A stretch of DNA of 64,000 bases. Origin: Microbotryum silenes-acaulis. Taxonomy: Eukaryota > Basidiomycota > Microbotryomycetes > Microbotryales > Microbotryaceae. The notes beneath the pieces were generated by a model. That model made no database searches. It had not been told where the DNA came from and saw only the letters and a program-made list of their open reading frames with translations. This document shows, piece by piece, positions 49,143-61,844 of this stretch. Where the stretch lies: contig QPFY01000014.1 in NCBI GenBank assembly GCA_003665825.1, positions 248,001 through 312,000 on the forward strand, given 5' to 3'. Position numbers and translations under genes: made by a program. Numbering within the stretch: position 1 is the stretch's first letter; every line of letters begins with the position of its first letter.

Positions 49143-51096
49143 CGATTAGCAAGCAATTTAATTGTTACTTATGCATACTCGTAATACTTGATTCATTCGT
49201 AATCACTTTTGCGGTCGTTCTCTCGCTGTAATCGGGTGTGGTAGACACATGCATTACAATACAAGGGTAAAGGAAAGACGTAATATGGCATCTGCTACTC
49301 GAACTGCTCTGGACGCGCATGCAAGGCACCTACCGGACTTCGTGGCTGCGCCCGATGACGGCCAACGCTTCATTCTGTCGAGGGGCAATAGAGCCTGTCA
49401 ACGGCCTGCTCTATGTTCGAGACTCCAGTACTAATAGCTAACAAGTAGCCGAGAGAGAGCGATTGACCCAGACCTGCTGCTATGGTAAGCTGTCGGGGAC
49501 ATTGTCAGTGAACCGCGAGCGAGTCGGCTGAGCCCCTGAGTCCAAGGCTCTGATGCCAAAAAGCGACCGAGCGGCTCAAAGATGAACCGGCGGTGACTTA
49601 CGTTGGGCTATAAAATGCATTTGTATGATTGGTGTTCTGTACATAACTGGTTGATGGTCAGTGTATGGCCTTGAGCCGTCAACAGCCTGGCGGAGGCGTA
49701 GGAGGCTCACTGGTGTCCAAACGAATCTAACTACGACAGAGATGGAGAGCTGACAAACCTCAGCATGAACATCAGCAAAGCTGGAAGCGACAACAAGAGG
49801 GAAGAAGAGCTTCGAACGAGGTCGGAGGTGTGGGACGAGAGGGAGAGACTAATCCGGATCGGCACAGGGGTCAGCCAGTCAGCCCATCTGGGGAAGAAAC
49901 GTAAAGCCCACCAGAGAGCAAGTCAGCTAGGCAAAGCATTGCGGTCATGGATCAAAGATTCGATAAGTCGAGAATGAAGCATATCACACACTGTACAGTC
50001 AAGAATGGCATAGCAACGGGCGGGAGTGCGTAGACAGGAGGAGTCCCGCCCGCTGAGACAGGAGAACCGTGCACAACAAGGGTGACGACGCTCCGCACGG
50101 TGGGTCGGGCAGCCCGTGAGGACCTTGTCGTTTGCTACTCACCTGATGTATCGATTGTTCAACCCGTACCTGTGGGTTTGAAGAGTGGTGGATAGCCAAG
50201 TGAGGGTAGTAGCAGCATGCAGGCGGGCGAGGTCAAGTCGAGTCCAGGTCGACCATGAACGTGGCCCGTCGGTCGCACCATCAAATCGCCCGCACCAAAC
50301 ATGCCCATAGGCAATAGAGTACGAAGGCAAGAATGGTCCGTCATCATGATTCGAGGCTAACCGGTGAGTAAGTGTCAGCGGACGTCGCCTCGCCGATGAT
50401 GACTGGGGACCCTCTTGCGACTGGGTGAGCGAGCGCGTGAGTGGAGCAGAGGCAAGGACTGTCAAGACCGACTCTCGTCCACCTCGGGCAGACATAAAAA
50501 GTACGCCTGGCCGGTTGCCAAAGGCGACCAACGGGCGCGCCGAGCGGGTCGAAAGGCGAGTGCGGGGTGAATCACTCCCTCTTGCTAGAACCAACTATTC
50601 TCGCTCGCAACATCGCCTGTTGCTCGCTCGAAATTTCAGAAATTTTTGCTTTCCCGCCCGCCTCCCCGGTTTGCCTCCCCTTGCTTGCGCTGCCCCGCCG
50701 GTTTCTTCGCGGGGCCGTGTCGTGGGGAAGTTCGCCCCCAAGCCCAAACCAAGCCATTTATCATATACTAGGTGCGTCCGCGCGCCGCCATCTCCCACCG
50801 TAACCGTTGACCCGCTGCAGTGTGATGTACTTTGCTGCAACAGCTGCCGTACTGTTGAGTAACGGAAGCGTAGTGGTTGAAATCGGGAGAGAAGAGCGCG
50901 ACGACGATCAAATGTACAGAGCCTTCATTTCATCACTGAACTCTTTTTTTTGTTCTCTGGGAGCCCGATGATGGGCTCAGACCGTCGTCGAGACCCGCGT
51001 CGAGTGTGACCTTTTCACGGGTGCCTTCCGACATCGACATCCCTCACCTGCTATTGCCGGACCTTCACTATGGAGCTTTGAGGTAACTCTTAATTT
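49143..51096. other. about 2 kb without a supportable gene
   Basis: Several short frames, none recognisable; G/A-rich around 49800. No tRNA-like or rRNA sequence noticed. Confidence 0.4.
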
Positions 51097-51323
51097 CAAC
51101 ATTATCCGCTTCTCCGTTCTCAGTCTGATGAAGCAAAACTCTGACACCCTCCACATTCGTTGCTCGGGACAACGCGACGTACAACTGGCCGTGAGAAAAG
51201 ACGGGCGTTTCTAGACACACTCCTACCTGCGCGAACATTATCCGCTTCTCCGTTCTCAGTCTGATGAAGCAAAACTCTGACACCCTCCACATTCGTTGCT
51301 CGGGACAACGCGACGTACGTCAC
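51068..51323 (-). pseudogene. Helitron/PIF1 helicase C-terminal relic, tandemly duplicated
   Basis: Minus-strand frames read VGVCLETPVFSHGQLYVALSRATNVEGVRVLLHQ; QLYVALSRAT is motif VI of PIF1-like helicases and of the helicase domain of Helitron Rep-Hel proteins. An 85-bp segment occurs twice (51098-51182 and 51234-51318), so the motif is read twice, in different frames. Nothing else of the helicase or of a Rep domain is visible, so this is a fragment. Confidence 0.75.
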
Positions 51324-52261
51324 GCCACGTGGTTTGTTGGTATCTTATTTTAGTATGAGCACTAAATATTTTCTCTCCCCCTAGGGTCTGCTCAAGTTTC
51401 AATCCTTACTATCCTTTATTCTTTATCTAACACTCGCGAAATTTCTTTAGAGTATTGAATTGACCAGCTTCTTTTTTTTCGTAGAAAAAAAAGGTTCTCT
51501 GACATTCTTTGACGTTCTTTGTCTCGACGACGTTTTTTATTATATAGTTTTAAGGATTTGTAGATTCATCAACAGAGGTCGGCACAAACGTCGTTCAGTC
51601 GGAGACTGCTCGTCGTTCTACTTGGCCGACACGAGACGATCGACGAGCGACCAAGCGCCTGAACATGCGCGCGCGCAGCGCGCAGCGCCCTCCCACGCGC
51701 CTTCCAAGCCACAATCTCGGCAGGTTGCAACTCTGCTACCCCAGGTAGCAGATTAGGCCCAGGTCAGGTCTGCCCTCCTCGATGTCGAGTTGCCGAGACG
51801 TTCACTCCCACTACAACTCCATGGAAAACCTGGAAATAAAGGCGCAGTCGGCGAACAATAGTGTATTCGGATTTTTGGATATTTTTCGAGAGTTATTGTG
51901 GTCCTCTGCAAGCTGTACAGGCGCTCTACCTCGAACACGTGATTCGGCACGGGTCGCGCGGAACAATTGGGGCCGGGACTGGCCGGGACGTCGACGCGTC
52001 ACGACTCCGGAAACGCTGGAGATGGCGGCGACGCGTCGCGCTCGCGCATGCCGCCCATTCTTCTGCTTTGCCTAATCGCCCCCTACTACGTATACGAAGT
52101 AACGAACTATACAATGAGCATCCGTCACCTTGCGATAGTCTGAAACGAACGCCCACTTCGAAACACCGGATCAGTCATACTTCTGCTGCTCCTATCTCGA
52201 TGAGTCAATCCAATCAACTTAACCACCTCCCGAATCGCAGCCAACGTTTGGCGCTCCGGCG
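51324..52261. other. intergenic, AT-rich then GC-rich
   Basis: 51340-51580 is AT-rich with T runs; a GCGCGCGCAGCGCGCAGCGC patch lies near 51668. No gene recognised. Confidence 0.45.
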
Positions 52262-53344
52262 ATGAACGTTGGTATGTTTGCCACCGATCGACACGGGTGC
52301 TCTGACTGGACTACCGGCTCACGATCACATCTGACACATAGGTTCATATGCTGCCTCTGGGTACGAGTCGCGCACCTCGCCTTGGACTCCCTACCAGTCC
52401 GCATATAACGACTATTCGGGTACGTGGGTGGCCGTCGCGTCGATCGCGTACAGCATTGGTCTGTCCTGACGTTACACCGTCGTGCACCCGCGCAGCGTCC
52501 ACTTCCGCTGGCGTAACGGCCATCTTGAATCCTGCGTCGTACAACTATCAATCGTCTGCGCGATCTGCTTCGTCCAACCAACCAGTTTACCGTCCCACGT
52601 TCCCCGATCCTGGACGCATCGATGGCCCGTATCTAGCTCCGCCAGCAAGCAACAATCTCGCAAGCATGGTCGAACAAGGAGGGAACAATCCTGACGGCAC
52701 GGGTATTGTCTTTGACGCGGCAAGTTTGCCAAATACTGCACCTTCCGCTCGCGATCGCCAAAAGTCGCGGGCCGCACAACTTTCCCAAGACGAGGAGGGA
52801 GGCCGCGCATCAGGATGGAGGGATGTATCAGCGAATATCTGCGCACAGCTTGGAACGCACCCGTGGCCGACAAGAACGTTGAGACCAAATGCCAATGGTA
52901 CAGCATCATCCTCAAGGAACTGTTCCGTGAGTACAAGAAGTGCAGCCTGCCTACTCTTCCATACACGGTGCCTAATTTTGACTCGGCTCGCTGTCTTCAG
53001 AGTCCGCGCTGCGCCGACACTCCGTGCTGAACGGCGAGAAGATCCAATCGCCCAAGTTCGTCTATGACGTAAAGGCCCTCAGGGACAACGCCAGAATCAT
53101 TGTTCAGCGCGGCGCGCTCCCTCGCAAAGCGGATTTCCGAAGCCCGAGTGGCAAGCTTAAGTTGTTGGGACCAGACCTGGATCGGATCATCTCATTGCTG
53201 CGTGCAAGCGAGCTGAGCTTCAGGCTGGAGGAAGAGGTAATCGGGTCAAGTGCAGACCAGGAAATGGCCGACGGCGATGAAGGCGGCGACAGCGATGCTG
53301 ACCAGCGGACTCGGAACACGAGCTCCGACGAGGACAGCGAGTGA
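52262..53344 (+). CDS. unrecognised multi-exon gene, frame not fully resolved
   Basis: Short exons at the start are clear by splice signals and phase (ATGAACGTTG at 52262-52271, then about 52342-52421, then about 52495 on), encoding MNVGSYAASGYESRTSPW and a Ser/Asn/Pro-rich stretch. The last two exons are also clear: one ending at 52926 (EYLRTAWNAPVADKN..., ILKELF) and 53001-53344 (RRHSVLNGEKIQSPKFVYDVKALRDNARII, then an acidic tail DQEMADGDEGGDSDAD). Between about 52700 and 52815 the frame changes without an obvious intron, so there is either a weak intron, a frameshift mutation or a base error. Function unknown; no family recognised. Confidence 0.5.
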
Positions 53345-55948
53345 GGTGACGATGGCCGAGCTCTCAGCGCTAGCCGGACTCGTCGACGCGCATGCGCCAT
53401 GCGGTGCGGAGATCTTGGCTGTTGAAGGGCCAGAATTCGTCGGACAACACAGGCCACCACAATAGTTATTTCAAAGTTTTGCTTCATATGCATCCGGCTC
53501 TTGGTGACTAAAGGCGGAGAGGGTGATTGTTCGGTGCCCTTCGTGCCTAATCTTCCCCTGGGCCGCTCGAGACCGACCTCTCCTCGTTGACGTGGGATGT
53601 GCCAGTGACGTAATCCTGCTCACAAACATTATCCTTCTTGTTCTGGGTTGTTTTCGAAGTATTATGTAGAGTTGAATTGTCCAGTGAGAATGGAGTGCTC
53701 CCTGATCCGTGGTCCGGACGGAGCGTCTGCTTTCCGGAAGTGACTCTTTGAGCAAAGAATGAATGAACAGAATTCGCAACGCGCTTCCACTACTTGCAAT
53801 GTATGTTAGCATCTTTTTGTTATCTATTAGCACTAAAGTGAACGGGCAAGGGTTGCATCTGGCGGGGCTCGGTCTTCGCCAAAGTGCCAATCAGAGCTGC
53901 TGGGCCACGGTGACGACCCCTGGCCGGCTGACTTCAAGCGGCGCGCGCTCCCAGAAGAATGCGAACTGATCTTGTCAGAACCCAATCATATCTGATTCTC
54001 TTCTAATCCTATTCACTTCTCATGCCACTATTTCACTCCTACTTTGCACTCCCTCTTTAGCCTATTACCTTCTACGCCGGATCCCAGCGCCTGATTGAGA
54101 CTCGGTTGACACGTTGGCTTGGGTTGAAGTCGCGCGCCCCACGAGCGCTCGTCTCTCTTCCTTCTTCATCCATCTTCCATCCTCAACCTTGCGCTCGTAC
54201 TCAACCCCTTGAGTCGGGATCCAGTCGTCTATACTTCTAACACCTCTCACATGGCTCCTCCACCACTGGGCCGTAACCGACTAGCGCATCGACGCAGCAC
54301 CGAGGCGGTAGGTGGTGGAAGTCGGCAGTAGTGTACCATCAGCCACCGCGAGTTCACCCCTCCCACTCGTTGCAAGTACCACCGTCGCTGACTTGGGCAC
54401 TGCCCTCCTCTCGTCTTGACTCGGATCGTCACCAGCCTCCGATCGCACGCTCTTGATCGAAGAGGGGCCCACGGCAGTCCTGGTCGTCTTGCAAGGCAAA
54501 AAGTTTGGGAGAGGTTTTTGGTTGTCACTGTATCGGGTCAGTCCCGCTTGTGGCCACCTCCGAGCATGCACCGCCACCGCAGCTGCCATCATCGGCCGGA
54601 CCCGACCTCGTACGACGGACTTGGGCTGACCTTGCTCTCACCTTCACCTTTGCATGCCCGTTCATCTTCATCCACCTTCACATCACACCATGCCCACCTC
54701 CATCATCACCTCATCTTCACCTCCATCACCATCTCCACATCCGATTCTCGTCTTCACCCTTCACCCTTCACCCTTCACCCCTTCCCCCTTCCCCCTTCCC
54801 CATCGCCATCACGTTCGCTTCCACCTCGAATCACCTCCACCTCACCACCTTCATCCCTTGCCTTCACCTCTACGTCTGTTCCTCCCCATTGCACCTCCAC
54901 CTTTAACTTACCCTCGTTTCATGCTGCTCTTTCTTTGACCTTGATCTTGAACGCCAATTTCGCCTTCACCGCACCGTCAACCTCTTGCTTACGTCATCCA
55001 CCTCCACTTCCACCTTTGCCTCCACCTCGGGATTTGGCGTTACAGGGGGTTTCCTTGTCCGCCAATCGGCAGTGCAAGACGTCATGACCGGTATCAATGA
55101 TGAATCAACAACTTTGTCCACAAAAAGTGAGTTTTATGCACATCAAGTGTGACTACTAGTAGTTCCCTCTGCTCGAACGTGAAGTTGCGAGCTGCTGCTA
55201 ACATGCATGGTCACCCGCTGCCAACAGCTGCTTCAACTGGCAATGCGGCGGGACAGGTCAGACTCGAGGATGGGGATGATGGAGCGGAAGTGGGGATGTG
55301 TGAGGTTTCGCTGTGGTTTTTCATTAGTCTTTTTGTCACGTGCACGTATCAGGCCGCGCTGCACAGCGACTCCGACGGGTGTCCTCTTCTTTGTTTTCTC
55401 ATGGTTTGGGTAGAACAGAGTCCGAGGATTCACCGTACTGGAATGTCGACTAAGAACTTCACAGAGACATCGGAGACATCGGAGACTGGAGTGGGGAAGC
55501 TCCCTCGGGAGCCAGCGCGCAAACGTCGCGTCGGCGGTGTTCGCTGGGGACAATACTATGTTGTCGACGAGGATCCAGAGGCAGCAAATTAGGTAGCAAG
55601 AGAATCAGCAACGAAGAGAGGAGGGACTCGTACAAAAAATTGCAGTAATTCCAACGGACCAAAGTGCGTGTAGGCGGGTGGCCGGGAGAGAGGAGTCAGC
55701 GCTCGGAGCAGCCGTCTGGTACGTCTGGTGGCCTTCGTGGCAGCTCGTTGGAGCTCGTCGCGCCGGCCGCCCACTTGAGTCCGTTCTACACTACCCTCAC
55801 TTCACTTCGCTTCTCGTGTCCATCCGCATCTCTTTCGGCACCTCCACCTCGTTGCCGCCCTTTCTACACGTCTGCACCAAATCTTCATTCTACTCCCGCC
55901 CCTGTTCTTTTCCCTTACTCTGTTTCAGGCTGTAGCTTGTCCGCACCC
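53345..55948. other. 2.6 kb without a supportable gene
   Basis: Includes a long C/T-rich section (54640-55030) with (CCCTTCA)n at 54752-54781. A frame at 55149-55592 ends in plausible protein (KRRVGGVRWGQYYVVDEDPE) but lacks an ATG and a recognisable family. The last 250 bases are pyrimidine-rich and suit the FAS1 promoter and leader. Confidence 0.45.
54752..54781. repeat. (CCCTTCA)n microsatellite
   Basis: About four copies of the heptanucleotide inside a longer C/T-rich tract. Confidence 0.85.
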
Positions 55949-58900
55949 ATGGTGAGTCCGAACCCCCATGCTGTTCACCCCCACTCGCGGCCGTCGTCGT
56001 CGGCCTAACCAACCGATGCGACCCGCTGCGAGCTCGCGGGCCAGTCGCGACGGCTCGTTTCCCGTTGGGGGCCAACCGATTCCGAGCTGCCGAGCATCGG
56101 GTGGCCAGATCGTCATCAAGCTCCAAGTCGGGACGCATCCTCTCAGGAATGCGTTGGCACGGCCTACCAGGATATGCAAGTGCTGTAGCACCTACCTCGA
56201 CCGAGCCGCTCGTTGGGCTGCCGCCTCACTTGCTCCGGTGCTCCGCGGTTCCCCCCCGCCTGCCCCCAAGCTCGAGTCTTGCAGGCACCGCCTCATTCTG
56301 TGATTTACGGCTGCTGACAAAGATGTTCTCCTACTGTTTCTGCCTCGCTTATCTTTATGGCATATCCGATCGGGACTCCATCTGTGTGAACCATTCGTTG
56401 CTGGCGCTCGTGGGCCCAACCTCCGCGCCTCGCCCCTCTCCGTCCCGGCGCGCTCTCGTTGATCGCCCCCTCGCTTCTCGCCGCCTAATTGTCCGAATCG
56501 CCCCCTTTGCGCTCTTGATCCTGGGCTGTGGCTTCTCTCTCCCTCTCCCTCTCCCTCTCGACGGATCTCATCTACAGATTCAAATCAATGGCAAGCATGG
56601 CCGCCACGCCTCGGGCACGTCCACCCCCGCTCTCGGTCACACCGCGACCAGTCGGCCCCTAGTGCTTCTCCACCCGACGACCCAGACCCGCATCTCCATC
56701 AACGTCCCTTCGACTGCGCAAGAGTGGATCGCCGCCGAGGTCGCACGGGATACGTTCCAGGACTGGCTGCATGCTGAGGAGAAGGACGGCCACCTTGTCG
56801 GGTTTGATGCCGTCGAGGCCGATGAGGACAACGCCGACGCCGCGGGCGACGATCGCGCCGAGAAGGAGCTCGTTCTGACCGCCTACTTCCTCCGACATGT
56901 CGCCTCGCTGCTTCCTTTCCCCGCGACCGCGACCTCTCCCGCAACCTCGACCGTCTTGGTCGCGACCTTTGCTCACTTCGTCCGCACCTTTTTGGAGGCG
57001 ACCGACGTGCACTCGCTCGGCGCCTCATTGTCGGTTCCGATCCGCTCGCTCGTTATCTCGTCCTACTTTGCCGCACGCACCAAGCTCGAGGTCAACGGGC
57101 AAGCCAAGAATCTGCCCAAGACGCGTGATGCGGCCTTGCTGCGTGGCGTCGACAGTGGGGATGCCGAGGTATACGGTCTCTTCGGTGGCCAGGGAATGAA
57201 CGAAGTCTACTTTGAAGAGTTGCAGGTATGTCCAGCTTGAGCGATCATCATGTTATACGTTTTGGGAGCCCCCACCGGTGCTGACTATATTGTTCCACCG
57301 TTATTCAGGACTTATACGAGCTTTACGGCCCACTCCTCACCCCGTTCCTGGCCCTCGCTTCGGACCACCTTAGCAAACTCGCTGCCGCCGAATCCTCGTC
57401 CCTCCTCTATGACCACTCCCTTGACGCCTTGGCATGGCTGCAAGAGCCGTCGACCCGCCCCCCTGTCCCTTATCTCGCTTCATGCGCCGTCTCCCTCCCC
57501 CTCATCGGTCTCACGCAGTTGTCGCAGTATGTTGTTTACGGTAAGGGTTCGAACCTCGGTCCTCGCGAGCTCGGAAGCAAGTTTAAGGGTGCGACCGGTC
57601 ACTCGCAAGGTGTCGTTTCGGCTTGCGTCATCGCCGCCGAGTACCCGCCCGCCAAGGCCGACGGTACCGACTCCTGGACTCCTTTCTACGAGCATGCTCT
57701 GCATGGTTTGACCGTTCTCTTCCAGATTGGTCTTCAAGGCTCCCTCACCTTCCCTCCGGTTGCGCTCCCGCCAATGTTGGTCGCGTCGTCGATTGAGAAC
57801 GGTGAAGGCACCCCGACGCCGATGCTCGCCGTTAACGGTCTCGAACTGTCCAAGCTCGAGAAGAAGATCAAGGAGGTCAACTCGTTCGTCGCCGGCCAAG
57901 GCCGACAAGAGACGCTCGCCGTCAGCCTCCACAACGGTCCCAGGACGTTTGTTGTCACCGGTGCTCCCAAGGATCTCGTCGGTCTCGCTGACGGTCTCCG
58001 AAAGAGTCGAGCCCCTGTTGGAAAAGACCAAAGCAAGGTACACGTTTTTGATTGATCGAGCTGCGCCGAGCTGTGGCTGACTCGGAACGTGCCCCGTTCT
58101 TTGACAGATCCCCCACTCGAAGCGATTGCCGGTGTTCTCCATGCGCTTCCTTCACATCGGTGTCCCGTACCACTCGCACCTGCTCAGTGGTGCGACCGAG
58201 CATGCGATGGCAGCCATCGGGGACGCCGAGTCCAAGCACTGGGCGCCTTCCTCTCTGGCCCTGAGCGTCTTCAACACCGAGGACGGTTCGGATCTTCGCT
58301 CGAGTTCGGGCTCGTTCCTCGAGTCCCTCTTCACGCAGATCTTCACCTCCCCGATCTACTGGGGCACCAAGGCGATCAACTTCCCCTCGTCGGCAACCCA
58401 TGCGATCGACTTTGGTACGGGTGGAGCTTCCGGCGTCGGCTACTTGTGCGTGCGCTGCTGGGAGGGTCGAGGAATCCGCACGATCATGCTCGGCAACCGC
58501 GGTTCCGGCAACAGCTCTGGCCAAGAAGCTTGGACCCAATCGTCGATCAAGCGCGACACCCGATGGACCGAGGCGCACAGCCCGCGCTTGGTCAAGACCG
58601 CCGATGGCAAGCTCAACATCGACACCCCCTTCTCGCGCTTGTTGTCGAAGCCGCCTTTGATGATCGGTGGTATGACGCCGTGCACTGTGCGTGCCGGCTT
58701 CGTTTCGGCCGTCATGAAGGCGGGCTATCACATCGAACTTGCGGGTGGTGGACACTATAACGAGAAGGCGCTCCGAGGCAAAATCGCTGAAATCCAAAAG
58801 CTCGTCAACCGACCCGGCATGGGCATCACCCTCAACTCGCTCTACATCAACCAGCGTCAATGGTGAGTTCGCGTTTAGCCGACGTCACAGCGCACCCGGA

Positions 58901-60636
58901 TCGGGTGGGTGGCTGACATGACGTTGGCTTCTTCCGCTTCTCGCAGGACCTTTCAACTCCCTCTGTGGCAAACGATGCGACAAGAGGGTCTCCCCGTCGA
59001 AGGCTTGTGCGTCGCCGCCGGCATTCCCTCGACCGAAAAGGCCAAGGAGGTCATTGACGGCCTGCGAGAGTCGGGCATCAAGCATGTCTCGTTCAAGCCC
59101 GGATCGGTCGACGGTATCCGACAGGTCGTGGCCATCGCCGCCGCCAACCCCGACTACCCGATCATCCTGCAGTGGACCGGTGGCCGTGCCGGAGGTCATC
59201 ACTCGTGCGAGGACTTCCACGCCCCTGTGCTCGCTACGTATGCATCGATCCGACAACAACCTAACATCTCCCTCGTCGCCGGATCCGGGTTTGGTGGCGC
59301 CGACGACACGTACCCTTACTTAAGCGGAGAGTGGAGCGAGAAGCTTTACGGCGTCGCGAGAATGCCGTTCGATGGTTTCCTGTTCGCATCGAGGGTCATG
59401 GTCGCCAAAGAGGCGCACACGAGCGAGAGCGTCAAGCAGTTGATTGTCGATGCCCAGGGTGTCGATGACGACAAGTGGGAACAGTCGTACGACAAGCCCG
59501 TTGGTGGCATCATCACCGTCACATCCGAGCTCGGCGAGCCGATCCACAAGGTCGCGACGCGTGGTGTCAAGCTGTGGGGCGAGTTCGACAAGACGGTGTT
59601 TGCCTTGCCCCGCGAGAAGCAAGTTGCTTGGTTGCAAGACCACAAGCAATACGTCATCGACCGACTCAACGCCGACTTCCAGAAGCCTTGGTTCCCCGCT
59701 AAGTCCGACGGCACGACCTGCGATCTCGACGACATGACCTACGCCGAAGTCAACTCGCGCCTCGTGAGATTGATGTACGTCGCGCACGAGAAGCGATGGA
59801 TCGACATCAGTCTACGCAACCTCATGGGCGACTGGATCCGTCGTGTTGAGGAGCGTCTGTCGAACGTCAACTCAGGATCGCTCAAGGTCTCGGCGCTGCA
59901 ATCGTACAACGAGCTCGACGACCCGCAAGCCTTCTTGACCAAGTTCAACCAGCAGTACCCCGCCGCGGCTGAGACTTTGTTGTCGTCGGCCGACGTCGCC
60001 TACTTCCTCGCGATTGCCCAACGACCCGGCCAAAAACCCGTGCCCTTCATCCCCGTCTTGGACCAAACCTTCTCCGTCCTGTTCAAGAAGGATTCGCTGT
60101 GGCAAGCCGAGGACATCGAAGCCGTCTTTGACCAGGACCCTCAACGAGTGTGCATCCTCCAAGGTCCCGTCGCGGTCAAGTACTGCACAACAACACAGCA
60201 GCCGATCGGCGAGATGCTCGGCGAGATCGAGTCGTCGCTGGCCAAGAAGCTGCTCGACGAGTTTTACGGTGGCGACGAGTCAAAAGTCCCGACGATCGAT
60301 TACCTTGCACCTGAACCGAAGGATGTCGACTCGGCTGCGTTGCTCGCGCAGAGCAACATCACCCACTCTGTCGAAGCGCTCGGCGACGGTGGTGAAAAGC
60401 ACTCGTACTTCATCAACGGTACCTTGCCTTCAGAGGGCGACTGGCTCGCCCACCTCGGTGGTCCCAAGCTGTCGTGGCTGCAAGCTTTCTTGTCGAACCT
60501 CAGCATCACCTCGGGCGATGCGTTGTTGGCGAATCCGGTCAAGCGTGTGCTCGCGCCGAGGCATGGTCAGCGAGTCGAGTTGTCGCTCGCCGCCGATGGG
60601 TCGCCGCTCAAGCTCGACGTCTTTGGAGGACTGTAG
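55949..60636 (+). CDS. FAS1: Fatty acid synthase FAS1: acetyltransferase + enoyl reductase
   Basis: Exons 55949-55951, 56578-57225, 57309-58037, 58108-58862 and 58947-60636; 1274 residues. Cytosolic type I fatty acid synthase subunit. Residues 1-500: acetyltransferase domain, nucleophile Ser in GHSQG at about 316 and the catalytic-site segment MRFLHIGVPYHSHLL. Residues about 560-1100: FMN enoyl reductase region (LLSKPPLMIGGMTPCTV, GYHIELAGGGHYNEKAL, WTGGRAGGHHSCEDFHAP, AGSGFGGADDTYPYLSGEW). The rest matches the structural part after ER (IPVLDQTFSVLFKKDSLWQAEDIEA, CILQGPVAVKYC). Yeast FAS1 continues into DH and MPT; here a stop at 60634-60636 ends the protein, and those domains start the next gene. 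Start: no ATG lies in frame at the beginning of exon 2; an ATG followed directly by GTGAGT at 55949 gives an exon of one codon with a 626-nt intron, which I consider likely but unproven. Confidence 0.92.
55952..56577 (+). other. long first intron of FAS1 (predicted)
   Basis: 626 nt, GTGAGT...CTACAG, much longer than the other introns here (65-95 nt). Ends in a pyrimidine tract of (CTCTCCC)n type. Confidence 0.55.
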
Positions 60637-61844
60637 ATCGCGCCCCTTTTCCCCGACTATTTCCTTTCGTCCGCATGTTTCTTACAACCCTTTATCTAGT
60701 TTCTGTCACCTAGACGAGCTCTGTCCCCTTTTTTTGAGGGAGTAAGGCGCTCCCATTCATAATTGCCCTCGGTTCTTCTTGCTCGGTGGAGCAGTGTACT
60801 CTTTTTTGGGCGTCCTTCATCACTTTTCCCTCTTTCGCATTGCTCTTTTCATTCTTCGTCACTTGCGCCTTGTTTTCTGGCTCTTCTTCTTCTTTTAGTG
60901 TGTTTGGAGTTTTGAAACTTCTATGACAAAGACAGACAAGATGGGTCTGAGAGAACGCAGTCGGCTTTGTAGTATGTGGCGATTCGATTGAGACGTATTA
61001 CCGGCTTAAGAGGAAGATGTAGTGTTTCATTGCAATTCTGGTGTGCTGTCCATGCTCTGAAGGTAAACTTTAGTCCAGGTGTGATTCGGAATACCTCGCC
61101 TTGCTACTTCGAGTCGCTTTATTTCGACTAGCTTCGACTCGGCTCACTCGACGACGGCGCCGCCCGCAACAGCGCTGCCCGCACGTCTGCCTCTTCCCCC
61201 CACAAGTCCTCGACCGATCCCGCTCGCAACCCCCCTGTGAGCGAATTCGGATCCACGCTTTTACCCCGCTCTCTGACCCATAGAGAAGGGCTCTCTCTTT
61301 CGGTTTCGATTCCCCTTCCAAGCCTTACCACACACCTACTACGTGAGTCCAAGTGGCTGTGACTTGCTTGCGACGGGAGAGTGAAGATGGGACTTGAAGC
61401 GATCAACTCGGGGCGCAGGTCTCGGAGTGGGTTGGGGCCCGTCGTCAGCTCGCGGATAGGTTGCAGCATGGACGCTGTCATAGCAAGGATCACTGGGACT
61501 GGGTGCTTTCGGTGGAGCTGGTGTTTTACTCTTTGGCTTAGTTTTCTTACCATGAAACCCCTTGCCACGAGATGCACATGCGCTGCATTAGCTGGGCCGC
61601 GGTTGCGAAAGTCTACGGTTGGGGGGTTCCTCTCGCTCGCACCCAGGCACACCCAGTCGCGCCGCTCCACCTCCGCATCGGCCCTGGCGTGGCGCGCGCA
61701 CACTCCGAGATCCTCATCCCGACCTGCACCGAAGCCAAAGTCAAGCGCCGAATTTTCCGGGCCCGAGATCGGCTGTGGGATTCGGCACCCTTTGCCACTC
61801 GGGGAAAATTTCACGATTTTGCAACTTAAATTTCTTTTTCGTCC
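60637..61844. promoter_or_regulatory. FAS1-FAS2 intergenic region
   Basis: 1208 bases: T-rich 3' flank of FAS1, then the FAS2 promoter. No gene is recognised. A C/G-rich 5' half gives way to an A/T-rich stretch (ACGATTTTGCAACTTAAATTTC) just before the FAS2 ATG. Confidence 0.6.

Noticed and set aside
55149..55592. 147-codon plus-strand frame
   Set aside because: No ATG start, unknown sequence, lies in a low-complexity region; possibly a last exon, but I found no upstream exon to support it.
57540..57560. GGGTTCGAACC, resembling a tRNA box B
   Set aside because: Lies inside conserved FAS1 coding sequence and no cloverleaf can be built around it.
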